Shown here piece after piece: positions 60,752 through 64,000 of a stretch of DNA of 64,000 nt. Under the pieces are notes generated by a model. That model was given only the letters and a program-made list of their open reading frames with translations, made no database searches and had not been told where the DNA came from. The position numbers and the translations under genes were made by a program. Every line of letters starts with the position of its first letter. The stretch's first letter is position 1. Source of the stretch: Thermasporomyces sp036564245 (GTDB lineage: Bacteria; Actinomycetota; Actinomycetes; Propionibacteriales; Actinopolymorphaceae); NCBI GenBank assembly GCA_036564245.1, contig DATCKU010000073.1, forward strand, positions 124,001 through 188,000. Reading direction: 5' to 3'.

Positions 60752-60838
60752 GACCACGTGCACCACGGCCTGTCGGAGGTGCACTAGGTGTCGGCACGTG
60801 TCGCAGCTCCGACGGACGTAGTGCACATGGTCATTTTG
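60752..60838. repeat. Palindromic repeat element, copy 3
   Basis: GACCACGTGCAC (60752-60763) faces GTGCACATGGTC (60821-60832) with one mismatch. The interior shares GTGTCGGCACGTGT and the CTCCGACGG/ACGTAGTGCACATGG run with copies 1 and 2. It lies in the convergent gap before the LLM oxidoreductase gene end, and between that end and the DUF3048 gene start. Confidence 0.75.
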
Positions 60839-60891
60839 GAGAGGTCTCGCGGGGACCGCGCGGGTGTCCCCGCGAGACGTCAAACGGGCTT

Positions 60892-61860
60892 TCAGCTGAA
60901 CCGCGGGATGACCTCTTCGGCGAACCGGTGCAGCGGCTCGTGGTCGTAGGCCACGCCGGGAATGTACGTAATGAAGTAGTCGGCCCCGGCCTCGAGCAGT
61001 GACTCCACCTTTGCGGCGATTTCGTCCGCCGTGCCGACCAGGACGTTCTTGGCAAACTCCTCGTAGGTGAGCCGCGACCCGCGCGCCTTGGCCGACACCT
61101 TCTCCGGGTCGGCGCCGCGTGCGATCGGGAAGACGTTGATGCTCGTCGACTTGATGATGTCGGCGTAGTTCCTGCCCTCCCGTTCGCAGTGCTGACGCAA
61201 AATGCTCGCCTTGTGCCGGAAGGCATCCGGGTCGCCGCCGCCGAAGTTCGCCGCGTCGCCGAACTTCGCGACAAGCCGCAGCGTCACCTTTTCGCCACCG
61301 CCACCGATCCAGAACGACGGATGCGGTTTACGTACGCCTTTGGGCTCGTTGTACGGCTTGTCGATCGAGTAGTACTTCCCCTTGAAGACCGGCTGGTCCT
61401 CGGTCCACATCTTGTAGATGATTTCCGTCGCTTCGCGGAAGGCGCCCATGCGATCTTTGAGCGACGTCCACTCGAATCCGTACGCCTTCCACTCGTGCTC
61501 GTACCAGCCGGCACCGATTCCTGCGTACAGACGGCCGTTGCTGGCGACGTCAACTGTCGAGGCGATCTTTGCGTAGAGCGCGGGGTGCCGATATCCGTTA
61601 CACCCCACCATCTGCCCCACGTTGATCCGTCGCGTGTCACGGACCAGGGTCGAGGTGATCGTCCAGCACTCGAACGTGGTGTTGGGGGTCGGCTCCGGCA
61701 CGGTGTGGAAGTGGTCGTAGACCCAGATCGAGTCCCACGGCCCCACATCTGCGGCTCTGGCGACGGCTGTCATCGCTTCGTACTGCTGGACCGGATCGGC
61801 GATCTCCGTAAGATCCATGCGCCAACCCTGCGGTACGAATACACCAAACCGTGTTGTCAT
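60892..61860 (-). CDS. LLM class F420-dependent oxidoreductase
   Basis: A 322-residue TIM-barrel enzyme of the luciferase-like group. It starts RFGVFVPQGWRMDLTEIADP, with DSIWVYDHFHTVPEP, then RINVGQMVGCNGYRHPALYA and GRLYAGIGAGWYEHEWKAYG, the loop that binds deazaflavin in F420 members. It transfers hydride with coenzyme F420, a cofactor typical of actinobacteria. The substrate is not evident. The start ATG 61860 lacks a strong Shine-Dalgarno site. Confidence 0.9.
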   Translation of the reverse strand: MTTRFGVFVPQGWRMDLTEIADPVQQYEAMTAVARAADVGPWDSIWVYDHFHTVPEPTPNTTFECWTITSTLVRDTRRINVGQMVGCNGYRHPALYAKIASTVDVASNGRLYAGIGAGWYEHEWKAYGFEWTSLKDRMGAFREATEIIYKMWTEDQPVFKGKYYSIDKPYNEPKGVRKPHPSFWIGGGGEKVTLRLVAKFGDAANFGGGDPDAFRHKASILRQHCEREGRNYADIIKSTSINVFPIARGADPEKVSAKARGSRLTYEEFAKNVLVGTADEIAAKVESLLEAGADYFITYIPGVAYDHEPLHRFAEEVIPRFS

Positions 61861-62027
61861 GGGCTCAGCAGTCCCTTCGTCGCTTCTTGGCCGAACCATT
61901 CTGGCTAGTGGGACACTAGCGACACAGCTCCCGTGGCCAGGTACGGCCGGTCTGTCTGATCGTTCACACGGACGAGAACGCCCATCCAGCCTGTGTGAGG
62001 CGTGCCACGCCCGATCATCGAATGAGC

Positions 62028-62044
62028 TACGACGCAGCGTCGTA
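62028..62044. promoter_or_regulatory. BlaI-type operator, perfect palindrome
   Basis: TACGACGCAGCGTCGTA is an exact 17-bp palindrome with 8-bp arms, ending 2 nt before the ATG of the BlaI gene. Its TAC...GTA ends match known BlaI/MecI-type operators of the TACnACAnnTGTnGTA kind. The BlaI product probably represses its own transcription here. Confidence 0.75.
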
Positions 62045-62046
62045 AA

Positions 62047-62436
62047 ATGGCCGACATGAGCAGGCTGGGCAGTCTTGAACGCGAGGTCATGGAGCAGATC
62101 TGGTCGGCCAGTAAGCCGATCAGCGTACGGGAGGTGCACGAAAACCTCGCGCGCAACCGTGACATCGCCTACACGACGGTGATGACGGTGCTGGACCGCC
62201 TGGCCAAGAAGTCCGTCGTACGCCGGATTCGCGACGGTCGCGCGTATCGGTACGAAGCCGTCGCCACCAAGGATCAGATGGTCGCCGACTTGATGCACGA
62301 GGCCCTGGCCGACGCCGGCGGCAAGGCCGGCCGGCAGGCAGCCCTCGTACGCTTCGTCGACCAGGTGTCACCGGAGGAAGCGAAGGCCTTGCGTGAGGCC
62401 TTGGAAAAGCTCGAGCGCCGCGGAGATGCCCGATGA
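62047..62436 (+). CDS. BlaI/MecI family transcriptional repressor
   Basis: A 129-residue winged-helix repressor: LGSLEREVMEQIWSASKPIS, VREVHENLARNRDIAYTTVM then TVLDRLAKKSVVRR with the recognition helix, and a C-terminal dimerisation helix with VSPEEAKALREALEKLE. It binds the palindrome just before its ATG and is relieved by proteolysis in related systems. The transcript is probably leaderless. Its stop overlaps the peptidase start (ATGA). Confidence 0.94.
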   Translation: MADMSRLGSLEREVMEQIWSASKPISVREVHENLARNRDIAYTTVMTVLDRLAKKSVVRRIRDGRAYRYEAVATKDQMVADLMHEALADAGGKAGRQAALVRFVDQVSPEEAKALREALEKLERRGDAR

Positions 62437-63377
62437 CTCCTGTCATCCTCGCCGGACTGGGCCTCCTGCTCGCAGGACCGGTGGCGGGAGCGCTTGCCCG
62501 CGCCACGTGGCCTGCGCAGGTCCCACGAGCGGCGATCGTCTTGTGGCAGTCCATCTCGCTCGCGGCCGTGCTCGCCGTCCTCGGTGCCGGCCTCAGCCTG
62601 GGCCTCCGGATCGTGACGCACCCCAGCCCGAGCACCCTCGAGATCGTCGCTCACTTGCTGGTGATGGCGCTCACCCTCCTGGTGCTCGCCCGCCTGGTGT
62701 GGGCGTCGGTGCGCGTCGCCGTACGCACGAGGGCGGCGCGACGGCGCCATCGCATGCTGGTCGACCTGCTGGCGAGTCATGACGGTACGGATGGTGCCGA
62801 GCGGCAGGCAGGCTCGTGCGCCCACGGCATCCGCGAGATGTCCGGGCTGCGCATCCTGAGCGAACCGACTCCGCTCGCCTACTGCCTTCCCGGGCTCGGA
62901 CGTTCGCGGGTGGTGCTGTCGGATGGCACCCTCGACCATCTCGACCGCGCCGAGCTCGAGGCCGTCCTCGCGCACGAGCGGGCGCACCTGCGGGCGAGGC
63001 ACGACCTCGTGGTGGAGGCCTTCACCGCGTTGTGTGAGGCATTTCCACGGCTCGTACGCAGTCGGACGACCCTCCAGCAGACCCGGCTGTTGATCGAGAT
63101 GCTGGCCGACGACGCCGCCCGGCGACGGGTTGGTGCCGGTGCGGTCGCACGGGCACTGGTCACGCTGGCGGGCGCGCGACCACCGGAGCCCGTGGCTGGG
63201 CTCGCAGCCTCCGGCCAGGGCACCGTGGCCAGGGTGCGCCGCCTGGCCGAGCCCGAGGCGTCCCGCCCGGTGTTGTCGATGGCGTGCTACCTGGCCTCCG
63301 CCGCGATCCTCGGCCTGCCGACCGTCGCCGTCGCGGTCCCGTGGCTCGCCGGCGTGGTGGAGGCGCTGGCCCGCTGA
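62433..63377 (+). CDS. M56 family (BlaR1/MecR1-like) membrane metallopeptidase
   Basis: A 314-residue protein with about four membrane segments and the zinc motif LAHERAHLRARHD (HExxH), preceded by a GRSRVVLSDGTLDHLDRAEL segment. It should be the membrane protease of the BlaI pair. It lacks the extracellular penicillin-binding sensor domain of classical BlaR1, ending after the last helix, so the inducing signal is unknown. Confidence 0.93.
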   Translation: MTPVILAGLGLLLAGPVAGALARATWPAQVPRAAIVLWQSISLAAVLAVLGAGLSLGLRIVTHPSPSTLEIVAHLLVMALTLLVLARLVWASVRVAVRTRAARRRHRMLVDLLASHDGTDGAERQAGSCAHGIREMSGLRILSEPTPLAYCLPGLGRSRVVLSDGTLDHLDRAELEAVLAHERAHLRARHDLVVEAFTALCEAFPRLVRSRTTLQQTRLLIEMLADDAARRRVGAGAVARALVTLAGARPPEPVAGLAASGQGTVARVRRLAEPEASRPVLSMACYLASAAILGLPTVAVAVPWLAGVVEALAR

Positions 63378-63501
63378 CGTCACAGCCTGCTGGTCGCCGC
63401 GCGGGCGAAACCATGGTTCGACGTGTGGTACGACGCGCTGCCCGTGGTGGGTGCCTCCGACCGCTTCGCCGAGGAGGCTGCGCCGGCTGAGGTGTGCCGC
63501 C

Positions 63502-63981
63502 TCACGCGGCCTTGCGTACATCCTCGCCGCGTTTTCGTCCCTTGCCGCCTCGCCGTCGGCGAAGTCTGCCTTCCAGCAGGGACGTCTTCGATCTCTTCTG
63601 TCCGGTGCCGCCTCGCCGCTTGCGCAGGCTGCCTTGCCGCACAGAGGTCTTCGATCTCTTCTGCGGGCTCTTCTTGGGACGTCTCGCGGATCGCTGCGTG
63701 AAAAGCGCGGTCTTCCTCCTCGGCCGGGCGGGAATCCGGTTGTGAAGCCGTCGGAGCAGGCGGTCGATCCAGCCAGCCCGTGGCTTCCCCTGGGCGCCAG
63801 CCGATCGCCCCGGCTTCGCGGAGCGCCGTTCCACCAGCCGACGAATGCCTCGGCGCAGCAGCGCGCCGAGTCGGCCCAGCTGCTCCCGCAGACTGACTCC
63901 GCCGATGAACGTCGCCACGAATCCGAGCACGACGCAGGCGAGAGTGACGATCAGCAGAACCCCGCCGATGATTGCCGTCAC
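63502..63981 (-). CDS. Membrane protein with repeated highly basic C-terminal tail
   Basis: About 159 residues from GTG 63981. One N-terminal membrane segment (IIGGVLLIVTLACVVLGFVA) is followed by a helical linker and a very basic tail. The tail holds two copies of a ~21-residue unit (QKRSKTSVRQGSLRKRRGGT, then QKRSKTSLLEGRLRRRRGGK), encoded by clear DNA repeats around 63585-63665. The tail could bind nucleic acid or anionic lipids. I do not recognise the family. Confidence 0.65.
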   Translation of the reverse strand: MTAIIGGVLLIVTLACVVLGFVATFIGGVSLREQLGRLGALLRRGIRRLVERRSAKPGRSAGAQGKPRAGWIDRLLRRLHNRIPARPRRKTALFTQRSARRPKKSPQKRSKTSVRQGSLRKRRGGTGQKRSKTSLLEGRLRRRRGGKGRKRGEDVRKAA

Positions 63982-64000
63982 ATCGACAAGGTCCCCGGCC

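Noticed and set aside
1..64000. CRISPR arrays, tRNA/rRNA genes, insertion sequences and integrases
   Set aside because: No regularly spaced repeats, no cloverleaf with a TTCGANTC arm, and no transposase or integrase motifs were seen on either strand.

Overview
The window is a high-GC chromosome segment from an actinobacterium. The main evidence is the cluster of MoaD-like, M67 metallopeptidase, DUF2017 and ClpS genes, a DUF3039 protein, an F420-type LLM oxidoreductase, a WXG100/CpnT-N/YbaB type VII-secretion cassette, frequent GTG starts with GTGA/ATGA gene overlaps, and several genes that look leaderless. The gene content would fit the Propionibacteriales/Jiangellales area, but the order and genus are guesses. 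No rRNA, tRNA, CRISPR array, transposase, integrase or prophage is visible.

Layout. 1-5.7 kb: MoaD-like fragment, M67 peptidase, DUF2017 and ClpS on the minus strand; then the NAD-salvage pair pncB-pncA on the plus strand, preceded by a well-formed 31-codon upstream ORF; then a methyltransferase gene broken by two frameshifts. 5.5-10.3 kb: two ABC exporter half-transporters and a beta-lactamase-family gene that has lost its catalytic core, bracketed by two paralogous small membrane proteins. 10.5-14.5 kb: a VOC protein and an envelope-glycan group (GT2, GT4, UPF0104-type flippase-like protein). 14.6-15.5 kb: a HicA-like/HTH pair whose first member is frameshifted. 15.5-22.8 kb: an MFS carrier and a complete peptide/nickel-type ABC importer. 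23.3-26.3 kb: GlcD-like flavoprotein, quinone reductase and a CHRD-domain protein. 26.5-27.9 kb: a translationally coupled T7SS-type cassette without a toxin. 28-36.2 kb: O-methyltransferase, SF2 helicase, two tandem paralogous small proteins of unknown function, DUF3039, YqgE/AlgH, malic enzyme and an ABC-2 exporter.

36.5-44.2 kb: a free-standing PheRS-like synthetase with an FDX-ACB domain; an SDR/MFS pair with a palindromic operator and its TetR regulator; a second MFS; a DUF1707/DUF4870 protein; a rhodanese diverging from a TetR. 44.2-48.7 kb: a secreted clan GH-A (arabinofuranosidase-like) enzyme lying between two 55-bp direct repeats derived from the 3' end of the adjacent MBL-fold gene, then a sulfatase. 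48.8-58.9 kb: secreted phytase-esterase-like protein, HdeD-like membrane protein, and a carbohydrate-use block: a 1036-residue secreted protein with discoidin-like domains, diverging from a sugar-binding protein, two permeases and a Gfo/Idh dehydrogenase. No ATPase gene is present in this block, so a shared MsiK-type ATPase encoded elsewhere is expected. 59-64 kb: OB-fold lipoprotein, DUF3048 lipoprotein, LLM oxidoreductase, a BlaI/M56 pair with a perfect operator, and a membrane protein with a repeated basic tail.

The least-explained signal is a dispersed family of palindromic elements built on ATGACCAYG/CRTGGTCAT. It occurs at eight places, and at four of them the TGA stop codon of a gene is part of the motif.
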